From: Myxococcales bacterium | GTDB taxonomy: Bacteria > Myxococcota > Polyangia > Fen-1088 | Assembly (NCBI GenBank): GCA_003157315.1 | Contig: PMJE01000079.1 | Span: 1,787 to 7,328 of the forward strand | Length of the DNA: 5,542 nucleotides | Direction of reading: 5' to 3' | Notes under the pieces: model-generated | Database searches by the model: none | Told to the model about the DNA's origin: nothing | What the model saw: the letters and a program-made list of their open reading frames with translations, nothing else | Made by a program: the position numbers and the translations under genes | Shown here: in pieces, positions 1 to 5,542 of the stretch | Layout of the letters: the number at the start of each line of letters is the position of its first letter | Position numbering within the stretch: the first letter of the stretch is position 1

Positions 1-164
1 TACTAAAACTTGACTCTGGCCGCGCGAGGAACGGTGGATCTGGAAATGTGGGATGTGATGCGTGAGGCGTGTTCCGCCAGGTCTTTCGCCGCCGGCTGCG
101 GGTCGCGGTGGCTTGAACGCGCACTCGGTAACATTCGGGGCGGGTACGCATCCAAGAAATCTGA

Positions 165-203
165 CGTGCTCCGCACCATTTCATCAATCGCGAGCTGTCC
201 TGG
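165..203 (+). other. Conserved PPK1 N-terminal codons upstream of the first usable start
   Basis: In the ppk1 frame these codons read RAPHHFINRELSW, and the following bases give LEFNGRVLEEA. The block INRELSWLEFN is a hallmark of the PPK1 N-terminal domain, so this stretch is almost certainly translated. No ATG, GTG or TTG occurs in frame between the TGA at 162-164 and the TTG at 204; only CTG (195) and ATC (183) are available. A GTG at 166 lies in the +1 frame, and one extra base between 166 and 174 would join it to this frame, giving a short leader before HHFINREL. A base error, a real frameshift or a rare start codon are all possible. Confidence 0.7.
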
Positions 204-2345
204 TTGGAGTTCAACGGGCGCGTCTTGGAGGAGGCGTGCGACCCGGACGTTCCTCTGGCCGAGCGTTGCAAGTTCCAGGGCATCGTGGCGTCCAATCTGG
301 ACGAGTTCTTCATGGTTCGGGTCGCTGGGCTCAAGCAATTGCTGGCAGTTGGTGTGGCCGACAGTGGTGCGGACGGGATGCCGCCCAACGAACAGCTTGA
401 GGCAATCTCGGCGCGCACCCATGACATGGTGGCGGCCCTGTACCGCAACTTCCTCGACTTCATCGCGCCTCAACTGATCGCCAAAGCGGGCCTGGCCATC
501 CTGGCGCCCCAGCAGCTCAACCCAGAGCAGAAGGGGTTCTTGAACGCGCACTTCAGTCGCAACGTGTGGCCGGTGCTGACGCCGCTGGCGGTGGATCAGA
601 GCCATCCCTTTCCAGTGCTGCGCAACCGCAGCCTCAACCTGGCCGTCGTCCTACGCAAGGAGCGGCAGCGTGTGGCTGGCCGCTCCCGCATCTTCGCGGT
701 TGTGCAGGTGCCGGCCGTGCTGAAACGCCTGGTGGAGATCCCGCCTTCATTGCCCCATCGCGCCGCTTTCGTTTTGCTAGAGGACGTCATTGCCATGCAC
801 GCGGGCGAGCTGTTTCCGGGCTTCCGCGTGGTGGGCTGTCATTACTTCCGCGTGACACGCGATTTCGATCTGTCGGTGGACGAAGACGAAGCAGACGATC
901 TGCTCAAGACCATCCAGCGCGAGCTGCGGCGTAGCGAGCGCAATCAAGCGGTGCGGCTGGAACTCGCGCACGACACGCCCGCCGAGGTGGAAGGCTTTTT
1001 GCGCAAGGCACTGCACTTGCAGCCGGACGATGTGTACCCCGCCCCAGGACCCTTGCACCTGGCCGATCTGTCTCCGCTGGCCGCGCGGGATGAATTGCGG
1101 GACTGCCGGGACGAGGCGTTCGCTCCTCAGCCAGTAGCGGCCTTTCTCGAGGCGGACATGTTTCGGGTCATTTCCGAGCACGACGTGCTCTTGCACCTCC
1201 CCTACGAATCGTTCGACCACGTGGTGGATTTCGTTTCCGCGGCGGCCGCGGACCCCGACGTGCTGGCCATCAAGCAGACCCTGTACCGGACCAGTGCCGA
1301 TTCACCCATCGTCACTGCGCTGACCCGGGCCGCGGAGAATGGCAAGCAGGTGACGGCCATGATCGAACTGCGGGCGCGCTTCGACGAGAAACGGAATATT
1401 ACCTGGGCGCGCGTGCTGGAAGAGGCGGGTGTGCACGTGGTGTACGGCTTGGTGGGCCTGAAGACCCACTGCAAGGCTTCGCTGGTGGTGCGCCGCGAGG
1501 GCGATGCCATCCGCCGCTACGTGCATCTGTCGACGGGAAACTACAATCCGCTCACCGCGCGCTCCTACGGGGACATTTCGCTTTTTACCGCGCGCGAGGC
1601 ATTTGCCGACGACGCGGGGTCCATGTTCAACCTGCTGACCGGATATTCCGCTCCGCCCTCGTGGAAACGCTTCACCGTGGCGCCGCTGGGCCTCGCCGAG
1701 CGGATCGTCGAACTCATCGAACGCGAACGCGTGTACGGGCACTCCGGTCGCATCGTGGCCAAGATGAACGCACTGGCCGACCCGGAGGTGATCCGCGCTC
1801 TCTATCGGGCGTCACAGAGCGGGGTGTCGATTGATTTGTTGGTGCGCGGGATCTGCTGCTTGCGGCCCGGCATTCCGGGCATGAGCGAGAACATCCGCGT
1901 GCTGAGTGTGGTCGATCGCTATCTCGAACACGCCCGCATCTTCTACTTTCACGCCGGCGGCCGGCGTGAAGTGTACCTGTCGTCGGCGGACTGGATGCCG
2001 CGCAACTTCGTTCGCCGGGTGGAGGTCATGTTTCCGGTCGACGACGAGTCGCTGCGCGACCGCTTGATCGACGAGATCTTGGCCATCAGCCGCGAGGACA
2101 ACGTGAAGGCGCGCATGTTGTTGCCCGACGGAACCTACCAGCGCCTGCGCCCCAAGAACGGCGATCCGTTGCGGCGCAGCCAGCAGCGTTTGATTGAACT
2201 GGCGAGGCGGTCCAAAGCAGCGTCGCCGCCGGCACGTAGGGACGACGCAGGCGAACCGGCAGTGAAGCGACGTGAGAGCGCGGCAAGAACCGGGGTTTCT
2301 GGCGTGCACCTCGCGCTGATGAGCAAGCCATCTTTGCCATCGTAG
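204..2345 (+). CDS. ppk1: Polyphosphate kinase 1 (ATP:polyphosphate phosphotransferase)
   Basis: PPK1 reversibly moves the gamma-phosphate of ATP onto inorganic polyphosphate, using a phosphohistidine intermediate; it is usually membrane-associated. Residues here count from the TTG at 204. The ATP-contacting segment SNLDEFFMVRVAGLK (30-44) is present. The head domain covers roughly 95-300. The C1 domain has DVLAIKQTLYRTSADSPIV (352-370), ARFDE with the metal-binding Arg (R392) and GLVGLKTHCK (415-424). The autophosphorylated His is H441 in RYVHLSTGNYNP, and the second conserved His is H576 in DRYLEHARIF. The conserved core ends near RRSQQRLIELARR (657-669), about 690 aa in all, as usual for the family. 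After it comes a roughly 44-residue basic, Ala/Pro-rich tail that is not conserved. The start is doubtful: the frame also encodes INRELSWLEFN, whose first residues (183-203) lie before this TTG, and a TGA sits at 162-164. No PhoB-like box was recognised upstream. It converges on the minus-strand genes. Confidence 0.95.
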   Translation: MEFNGRVLEEACDPDVPLAERCKFQGIVASNLDEFFMVRVAGLKQLLAVGVADSGADGMPPNEQLEAISARTHDMVAALYRNFLDFIAPQLIAKAGLAILAPQQLNPEQKGFLNAHFSRNVWPVLTPLAVDQSHPFPVLRNRSLNLAVVLRKERQRVAGRSRIFAVVQVPAVLKRLVEIPPSLPHRAAFVLLEDVIAMHAGELFPGFRVVGCHYFRVTRDFDLSVDEDEADDLLKTIQRELRRSERNQAVRLELAHDTPAEVEGFLRKALHLQPDDVYPAPGPLHLADLSPLAARDELRDCRDEAFAPQPVAAFLEADMFRVISEHDVLLHLPYESFDHVVDFVSAAAADPDVLAIKQTLYRTSADSPIVTALTRAAENGKQVTAMIELRARFDEKRNITWARVLEEAGVHVVYGLVGLKTHCKASLVVRREGDAIRRYVHLSTGNYNPLTARSYGDISLFTAREAFADDAGSMFNLLTGYSAPPSWKRFTVAPLGLAERIVELIERERVYGHSGRIVAKMNALADPEVIRALYRASQSGVSIDLLVRGICCLRPGIPGMSENIRVLSVVDRYLEHARIFYFHAGGRREVYLSSADWMPRNFVRRVEVMFPVDDESLRDRLIDEILAISREDNVKARMLLPDGTYQRLRPKNGDPLRRSQQRLIELARRSKAASPPARRDDAGEPAVKRRESAARTGVSGVHLALMSKPSLPS
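1948..1970. repeat. Perfect 10-bp-arm palindrome inside ppk1
   Basis: Arms TTCACGCCGG (1948-1957) and CCGGCGTGAA (1961-1970) enclose CGG. It encodes FHAGGRRE, right after the second catalytic His segment of PPK1. In a GC-rich gene such a palindrome can arise by chance, but ten perfect pairs with a 3-nt loop make a very stable hairpin in mRNA or a two-fold symmetric DNA site. Confidence 0.6.
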
Positions 2346-2403
2346 CAGTGAGTTTCCGGACACCCCGCATGGTGAATCCAGTCCTGGTTGTTGAAGAACA
2401 CGC

Positions 2404-2419
2404 GCTGGTATTCACCAGC
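2404..2419. repeat. Inverted repeat in the convergent ppk1/yihY-side gap
   Basis: Arms GCTGGT (2404-2409) and ACCAGC (2414-2419) enclose ATTC, giving a 6-bp stem and a 4-nt loop. It sits at the convergence of ppk1 and the minus-strand genes and contains the stop codon of the 48-aa frame. A second, overlapping inverted repeat pairs TGGTGAAT (2370-2377) with ATTCACCA (2410-2417). Neither has a proper U-run behind it on either strand, so it is at best a weak bidirectional terminator. Confidence 0.3.
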
Positions 2420-2558
2420 CAGGGGAATATTGCGTGAAGTGGGCGGCGATCGGATCGAGCAGGACACGGACGACGATCGCCAGCACGAGCAGCAGCCCGA
2501 GAGCGAAGAGCGCACGGCGCGACCAGCCGGGGCGACGGAGATGGTCGAGCACGCTCAC
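2412..2558 (-). CDS. 48-aa membrane-anchor frame coupled to yihY, probable truncated gene
   Basis: The GTG at 2558-2556 overlaps the yihY stop as GTGA, a classic translational-coupling arrangement; a second GTG two codons later (2552) is an alternative start. The product begins VSVLDHLRRPGW, then a basic pair (SRR), a single hydrophobic helix (about residues 16-34, ALFALGLLLVLAIVVRVLL), then DPIAAHFTQ, and stops at a TGA at 2414-2412. This layout, with a positive N-in flank, one helix and a short periplasmic start, matches the N-terminal anchor of large AsmA-like/DUF748-type envelope proteins. The match is from memory of the family pattern, not from an alignment. Such proteins run for several hundred residues, so this would be a stub cut off near the ppk1 3' end. 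It could instead be a genuine one-helix small protein. Confidence 0.5.
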   Translation of the reverse strand: MSVLDHLRRPGWSRRALFALGLLLVLAIVVRVLLDPIAAHFTQYSPGW

Positions 2559-3562
2559 CGGCGGCCGCATCCCGACGGCGGTTCGCGCACGCCCGGCGAC
2601 CTACCGCCCCGGGAGCGCTCGGCCACGCTGACCGACTTTGTCGCGCCCGGAGGCACAGCGCTCGGATGCTGGTCGGGTGGCGGCGGAGCCTGGTCGGGCG
2701 CGCGCGCGCCGCTCTCCTTACCGCCTGACACCGCTTGCTCGACCATCGCGTTCATCTCCCCGCCCATGAGCAGGATGAACCCGGTGATGAAGAACCAGGT
2801 CAGAAGCACAACAACGCCGCCGATCGAGCCATAGGTGAGGTTGTAGCTGCCGAAATGAGACACGTACGTGCCAAAACCCCAGCTCGCCAGGAACCAAACA
2901 AATGTCCCAATCACGGAGCCCGGCGTGATGAACTTGAATTTCTGCTCGACATCGGGCAGCAGGTAGTAGCTGAAAGCGGCGCCGAGCGTGATCATGATCG
3001 CAACCATCGGCCAGCGGATCCATCTGAGGACAATCACGTACTCTTCGGCGACGTGGAGATGGCGGGCCGCCCACAGGCCGGCGCTGCCGCCCGCCACCAG
3101 CAGGGCGATCCCCACCAGCACAAGCAGGCCCCCGCCGACCGTGATGCCGAACGCGAGCAACTCGGTCTTCCATAGCGGGCGGGACTCCTTGACGTCGTAG
3201 GCAAGGTTCAAGCCCTTGCGGAGGGCGTCCACCCCACAGGACGCAGAGTAAACCGCGGCAGCGAGGCCCAGGGTCAGCAGGTGTGGCCTGGGACGGCCCA
3301 TCAGTCCACGCAGGTGCATCTCGACGATCCCCATCGCCTCGGATGGCAGGATGGCACGGGCGCGCGCCAGCAGGGCGTGAGTGGACCCGCGGGCAAAAGG
3401 GATATAGGCGATAAGCGTCGCGAGAAAGAACAGAAACGGGAACAGCGAGAAGATGAGGTAATAGCTGATCGTGGCCGCGCCGTCGCCGACCTCGTTGTCC
3501 TCATACTCCTGGTAGAGGCTCTTGCAGAAACCCCACCAGCCTAGCCGCAGATGCCACGACAA
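2555..3562 (-). CDS. YihY/BrkB-family inner membrane protein
   Basis: A 335-aa polytopic membrane protein of the YihY/BrkB family (once misnamed ribonuclease BN). Molecular function is not firmly established; members have been discussed as virulence or transport-related membrane proteins. Family signatures visible are GAATISYYLIFSLFPFLFF (28-46), YSASCGVDALRKGLNLAYDV (105-124), the SYYLLPD turn (198-204) and the C-terminal YGSIGGVVVLLTWFFITGFIL (244-264) with LLMGGEMNA (264-272). Six helices fall near 30-55, 95-112, 135-160, 183-203, 213-235 and 247-270. The start is TTG at 3562: a TGA lies in frame at 3568-3566, leaving no room for an upstream start, and a strong ribosome-binding site precedes the TTG. 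Residues about 280-335 form a Pro/Ala/Gly/Arg-rich cytoplasmic tail with no recognisable domain. The stop overlaps the start of the 48-aa anchor frame. Confidence 0.92.
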   Translation of the reverse strand: MSWHLRLGWWGFCKSLYQEYEDNEVGDGAATISYYLIFSLFPFLFFLATLIAYIPFARGSTHALLARARAILPSEAMGIVEMHLRGLMGRPRPHLLTLGLAAAVYSASCGVDALRKGLNLAYDVKESRPLWKTELLAFGITVGGGLLVLVGIALLVAGGSAGLWAARHLHVAEEYVIVLRWIRWPMVAIMITLGAAFSYYLLPDVEQKFKFITPGSVIGTFVWFLASWGFGTYVSHFGSYNLTYGSIGGVVVLLTWFFITGFILLMGGEMNAMVEQAVSGGKESGARAPDQAPPPPDQHPSAVPPGATKSVSVAERSRGGRSPGVREPPSGCGRR

Positions 3563-3570
3563 ATTTCAGT

Positions 3571-3579
3571 TCCTTCCCC
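3571..3579 (-). promoter_or_regulatory. Ribosome-binding site of yihY, supports the TTG start
   Basis: On the minus strand the sequence reads GGGGAAGGA, ending 8 nt before the TTG at 3562. Together with the in-frame stop at 3568-3566 it fixes the start on TTG. Confidence 0.65.
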
Positions 3580-3681
3580 TACCATGAGCCAGCAAAGCCA
3601 GGGCCAACAAACTGAAGGTTGAGCCGCGGAGTAGACTAAATGACAATGCGTGCCAGATCGGGTGGCGAGCCCGACGAACTG

Positions 3682-3840
3682 TCAGCCGAAGCGCACGTGG
3701 CCGGTCAGCAGCAGGATAATGCCGACCACCAGAACGATGCCGGCAGGCGACCAGCTCCAGGGACCGTAGTGGGAATGCCCCCATCCGCCTCCGCCCAGCG
3801 CCAACGCAAAAATCGCAATCAGTAAGATCAATAGAAACAT
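3682..3840 (-). CDS. Small glycine-rich membrane protein, DUF3309-like (52 aa)
   Basis: ATG at 3840 to TGA at 3684-3682. The protein starts MFLLILLIAIFALAL, continues with a Gly-rich turn (GGGGWGHSHYGPWSWSP, about 16-32), then a second hydrophobic segment (AGIVLVVGIILLLTGHV, 33-49) and ends RFG. The hydrophobic / GGGG(W)G / WSP(A)G / hydrophobic plan is that of the DUF3309 family of tiny membrane proteins, whose function is not established. An AAGGAGA site precedes the ATG with 7 nt spacing. It lies between csbD and yihY on the same strand, 130 bp after the csbD stop and 119 bp before the yihY start. A longer open frame on the same strand overlaps it (3566-3784), but this one has the better start, ribosome-binding site and composition. 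Existence is well supported; the family name is from pattern recognition. Confidence 0.78.
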   Translation of the reverse strand: MFLLILLIAIFALALGGGGWGHSHYGPWSWSPAGIVLVVGIILLLTGHVRFG

Positions 3841-3847
3841 GGAACTT

Positions 3848-3854
3848 CTCCTTC
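3848..3854 (-). promoter_or_regulatory. Ribosome-binding site of the 52-aa membrane protein
   Basis: AAGGAGA on the minus strand, 7 nt before the ATG at 3840. It is close to the Shine-Dalgarno consensus and is the main reason to accept this very short gene. Confidence 0.75.
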
Positions 3855-3970
3855 GGCCTTCAGTGGGCCGTCTCTTCGTGACCCTCGTTGTCAGTCGTCG
3901 CGCGCCATCGTATGGACGGACGCGCCGCGGGTTTCATCAATATGAATGAAAGCCCAGGCTGCTGTTTCAC

Positions 3971-4156
3971 CTACTTCGACACCTCGTCGAGCGCATGCTT
4001 TGCGTCCTTTACCGCGTGCTTGACGTCCGCGACCGCCCCCTCGACTTTGCCCGCGCGTTCGTCGTCTTGGCCCTCTTTCTGGAGACGCTTGTTGCCGGTC
4101 AGACCGCCCACGGCCTGCTCGATTCTACCCTTGGTCTTCTTGCTTAATTCGCCCAT
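3971..4156 (-). CDS. CsbD-like stress-response protein (61 aa)
   Basis: A small, highly charged, soluble protein of the CsbD family, named after a sigma-B-dependent general stress gene of Bacillus; biochemical role unknown. The core KKTKGRIEQAVGGLTGNKRLQKEGQ (6-30) is the characteristic KxKGxxxxxxGxxTGxxxLxxEG pattern, followed by DDERAGKVEGAVADVKHAVKDAKHALDEVSK, a heptad-like amphipathic helix rich in Lys, Ala and Asp. The length is typical of the family. The ATG at 4156 is preferred over an upstream in-frame start at 4186 because GGGAGGA lies 5 nt before it and the family begins close to this Met. It is the first gene of the minus-strand group and is divergent from the PAP2 gene. A general-stress role is known for relatives and only inferred here. 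Confidence 0.88.
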   Translation of the reverse strand: MGELSKKTKGRIEQAVGGLTGNKRLQKEGQDDERAGKVEGAVADVKHAVKDAKHALDEVSK

Positions 4157-4161
4157 TTTCG

Positions 4162-4168
4162 TCCTCCC
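4162..4168 (-). promoter_or_regulatory. Ribosome-binding site of the csbD-like gene
   Basis: GGGAGGA on the minus strand, 5 nt before the ATG at 4156. It decides in favour of the 61-aa product over the 71-aa extension. Confidence 0.75.
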
Positions 4169-4186
4169 TTGATGTGAGTGAACCAC

Positions 4187-4584
4187 TAAAGAATGCTAAT
4201 GGAAATGCGCGCGCCCGGCTGAAACCGGGTTGCACACTTAATAGCCGCCTCGTCCTACTCCAGCGACTCGAGACTTAAGCGCTTGCCCTCGGGGCGGGCT
4301 GTCTTACATACCCGCACCTAAAGCAGCTTTCGAGCCATCGCGCAGACGCCAGCAAGGTTAGGGAGTTGCAGTGATGGATCTCCAAAGGACCGGCCGGATC
4401 AATCAAGATGAACGAGTCTCTCCTTCAATTCGAAGAGGGACAGCGGATGCGCGCCAACGAATAGGTCCGCGGAGAAATGCAGCTAATGAAGCTTGGGGGC
4501 GGAGCCTGCTTCCGACGGCGCAGGACTTGCACACTCCACTTTTCCAAGACACCGTTTCGCGATAGGTTCGCAGGCGAATCTCTG
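4187..4584. other. Divergent intergenic region between csbD-like and PAP2 genes, no clear gene
   Basis: About 400 bp that should hold the promoters of both divergent genes; I could not pick out a convincing -35/-10 pair on either strand. Small structures seen: CCCGG/CCGGG (4214-4229, loop CTGAAA, no U-run), the 8-bp palindrome AAGCGCTT (4277-4284) next to CTTAAG and CTCGAG sites, and AAAGC/GCTTT (4320-4330). One open frame, 4371-4565 on the plus strand (64 aa from GTG, or 63 aa from the ATG at 4374), has a fair AGGGAG site at 4360-4365. Its product is Arg-rich, matches nothing I know and lacks coding-like composition, so I do not call it a gene. No tRNA or riboswitch was recognised. Confidence 0.5.
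4564..4581 (+). promoter_or_regulatory. Possible hairpin over the ribosome-binding site of the PAP2 gene
   Basis: Arms AGGTTCG (4564-4570) and CGAATCT (4575-4581) pair over 7 bp (one G-U) with a CAGG loop, just before the ATG at 4585. The only Shine-Dalgarno-like string, AGGCGA (4572-4577, 7 nt from the ATG), lies partly in the loop and partly in the 3' arm, so the fold could lower translation. It may equally be chance. Confidence 0.25.
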
Positions 4585-5541
4585 ATGCGTACATCCACCG
4601 TTTGCTCCGCGCTAGTCTTGGCATGGCTTGGGTCGCTCGGCGTCGCCCGAGCCGAGGAGGCCGCCGACACGAACGCGCCCACGGTCGTGTCGACGCCTGC
4701 GAACAATCCCACTATCGCGCCGCCATCGGCCGGAGCTCCGCCTGAAAAGATCGAGGACGCCAAGTCCACTGCCAAGGCCGCCAAGCTCACCCCTCTGGTC
4801 CCGAGTCCGAAGAATCCCTTGCGCCCGGCCTTCCAGCTCTACGCCGAGATTGATCTGCCGATCCTGGGGATCGGGCTGGTGTTCGAGAGCGCGCGGCTGT
4901 TTCGACCACAATCGCAGAAGGCGTTCTGCGCCCCACTTTGCCCCGTCAGCGATCTCAACGCGCTCGATCGAACGACGGCGGGCTATTGGAGCCCCGGTTG
5001 GCAAACTGCCTCAGATATTGGTCTCTACGCCATCGGCGTGGGGGCTGCGACCTTGCTCTTCGTGGACGAGGGCTTTTGGCCGGGCCTGAACGACGCCGTC
5101 GTGATCGCCGAATCTGGGCTGGCTGCAACCGCCGTTGCCTCCATGATGACGCTGGCAGCGGGCCGGCCGCGTCCTTTTCTCTATGGCGAGAAGGCGCCGC
5201 TTTCTGACCGCAATGGCGCCGACGCGGGGCTGTCGTTCCTGAGCAGTCACGCTGCTGTCAGCTTCGCAATCGCGACATCCACGTTGGTGGCCATGCGACG
5301 GCTTCACCCCCACTCGAGGGCAAACTGGATCGTGCTAGGGGTTGGCGGCGCGATTGCGACCTTCGTGGCCACGGCGCGGGTGCTCGGCGGCATGCATTTC
5401 ATTAGCGACGTCGTCGGTGGAGCGATCGTGGGTACGTCGCTCGGGATGATCGTCCCCTCTCTGCACGGCTCGCCGGTTTCAATCGTGCCGGTTGCGGGAG
5501 ACGGCGGTCAGCGCGGCATCGCGGTCAGCGCCCGATTCTGA
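4585..5541 (+). CDS. Exported PAP2-superfamily phosphatase (lipid/undecaprenyl-pyrophosphate type)
   Basis: A 318-aa membrane phosphatase of the PAP2 superfamily, which dephosphorylates lipid phosphates such as phosphatidate or undecaprenyl pyrophosphate at the membrane; the substrate cannot be told from sequence. Residues 1-23 are a signal peptide ending ARA, followed by a disordered Ala/Pro/Thr linker (24-80). The catalytic motifs are present: GRPRP (193-197, motif 1), SFLSSH with H222 (motif 2, PSGH-like) and ARVLGGMHFISD (264-275, motif 3) with R265, H271 and D275. The motif-1 Lys position is Thr189. A Cys pair (C115, C119) precedes the core. Hydrophobic segments lie near 90-103, 145-160, 171-192, 223-236, 247-264 and 276-292. 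The ATG at 4585 is chosen over one at 4477, which would bury the signal peptide behind a 36-residue basic extension. The gene is divergent from the csbD-like gene and complete in the window. Confidence 0.9.
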   Translation: MRTSTVCSALVLAWLGSLGVARAEEAADTNAPTVVSTPANNPTIAPPSAGAPPEKIEDAKSTAKAAKLTPLVPSPKNPLRPAFQLYAEIDLPILGIGLVFESARLFRPQSQKAFCAPLCPVSDLNALDRTTAGYWSPGWQTASDIGLYAIGVGAATLLFVDEGFWPGLNDAVVIAESGLAATAVASMMTLAAGRPRPFLYGEKAPLSDRNGADAGLSFLSSHAAVSFAIATSTLVAMRRLHPHSRANWIVLGVGGAIATFVATARVLGGMHFISDVVGGAIVGTSLGMIVPSLHGSPVSIVPVAGDGGQRGIAVSARF

Positions 5542-5542
5542 C

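Noticed and set aside
10..477. Plus-strand open frame over the ppk1 5' region, with an ATG at 46 and a GGTGGA site before it
   Set aside because: Its product is low in conserved character and runs out of frame over conserved ppk1 codons from 183 on. The part before 165 could still be a ppk1 leader joined by a frameshift, but nothing in it looks like PPK1.
777..1742. Long minus-strand open frames inside ppk1
   Set aside because: They are antisense shadows caused by high GC; the plus-strand frame carries all conserved PPK1 motifs.
2388..2834. 148-aa plus-strand open frame opposite the end of yihY
   Set aside because: It is antisense to the well supported yihY C-terminus and the 48-aa anchor frame; its Arg/Glu/Pro-rich product is a shadow translation.
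3566..3784. 72-aa minus-strand open frame between the small membrane gene and yihY
   Set aside because: It overlaps the better supported 52-aa gene in another frame, is Arg/His-rich and has no ribosome-binding site.
4214..4229. CCCGG/CCGGG hairpin upstream of csbD as a terminator
   Set aside because: The stem is only 5 bp, no U-run follows on either strand, and it lies upstream of both divergent genes where no terminator is needed.
4371..4565. 64-aa plus-strand open frame with an AGGGAG site before the PAP2 gene
   Set aside because: No recognisable family and Arg-rich composition typical of chance frames in GC-rich DNA; noted under the intergenic region instead.

Overview
The window is GC-rich (strong G/C preference at third codon positions) and shows gene families common in soil and environmental bacteria. 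The style of the polyphosphate kinase and of the PAP2 protein (signal peptide, then a paired-Cys loop before the phosphatase core) would suit a Myxococcota/Deltaproteobacteria-like or other high-GC Gram-negative genome. That placement is an inference, since no rRNA or species marker is present.

Layout. A plus-strand ppk1 (polyphosphate kinase) fills about 165-2345. Its conserved N-terminal motif is encoded just upstream of the first usable start codon, behind an in-frame stop, so the true start is uncertain. Converging on it is a minus-strand group read from right to left: a 61-aa CsbD-like stress protein (4156-3971), a 52-aa glycine-rich small membrane protein of DUF3309 type (3840-3682), a YihY/BrkB-family six-helix membrane protein (3562-2555), and a 48-aa reading frame with a single membrane anchor (2558-2412). 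This last frame starts inside the YihY stop codon with a GTGA overlap and looks like the N-terminal stub of a larger membrane-anchored protein. A gap of about 430 bp (4157-4584) separates CsbD from a divergent plus-strand gene, 4585-5541, for an exported PAP2-type phosphatase.

How the genes fit together. Polyphosphate synthesis, a CsbD-like protein, small and large inner-membrane proteins and a membrane PAP2 phosphatase (undecaprenyl-pyrophosphate or lipid phosphate type) all fit an envelope and general stress theme. The spacings (130 bp between csbD and the small gene, 119 bp between the small gene and yihY) allow one minus-strand transcription unit but do not prove it. Only yihY and the 48-aa frame are clearly translationally coupled.

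I found no mobile element, CRISPR array, tRNA or rRNA, and nothing I would call a new defence or biosynthetic system. The points most worth a second look are the ppk1 5' end, the truncated coupled frame after yihY, and the small genes.
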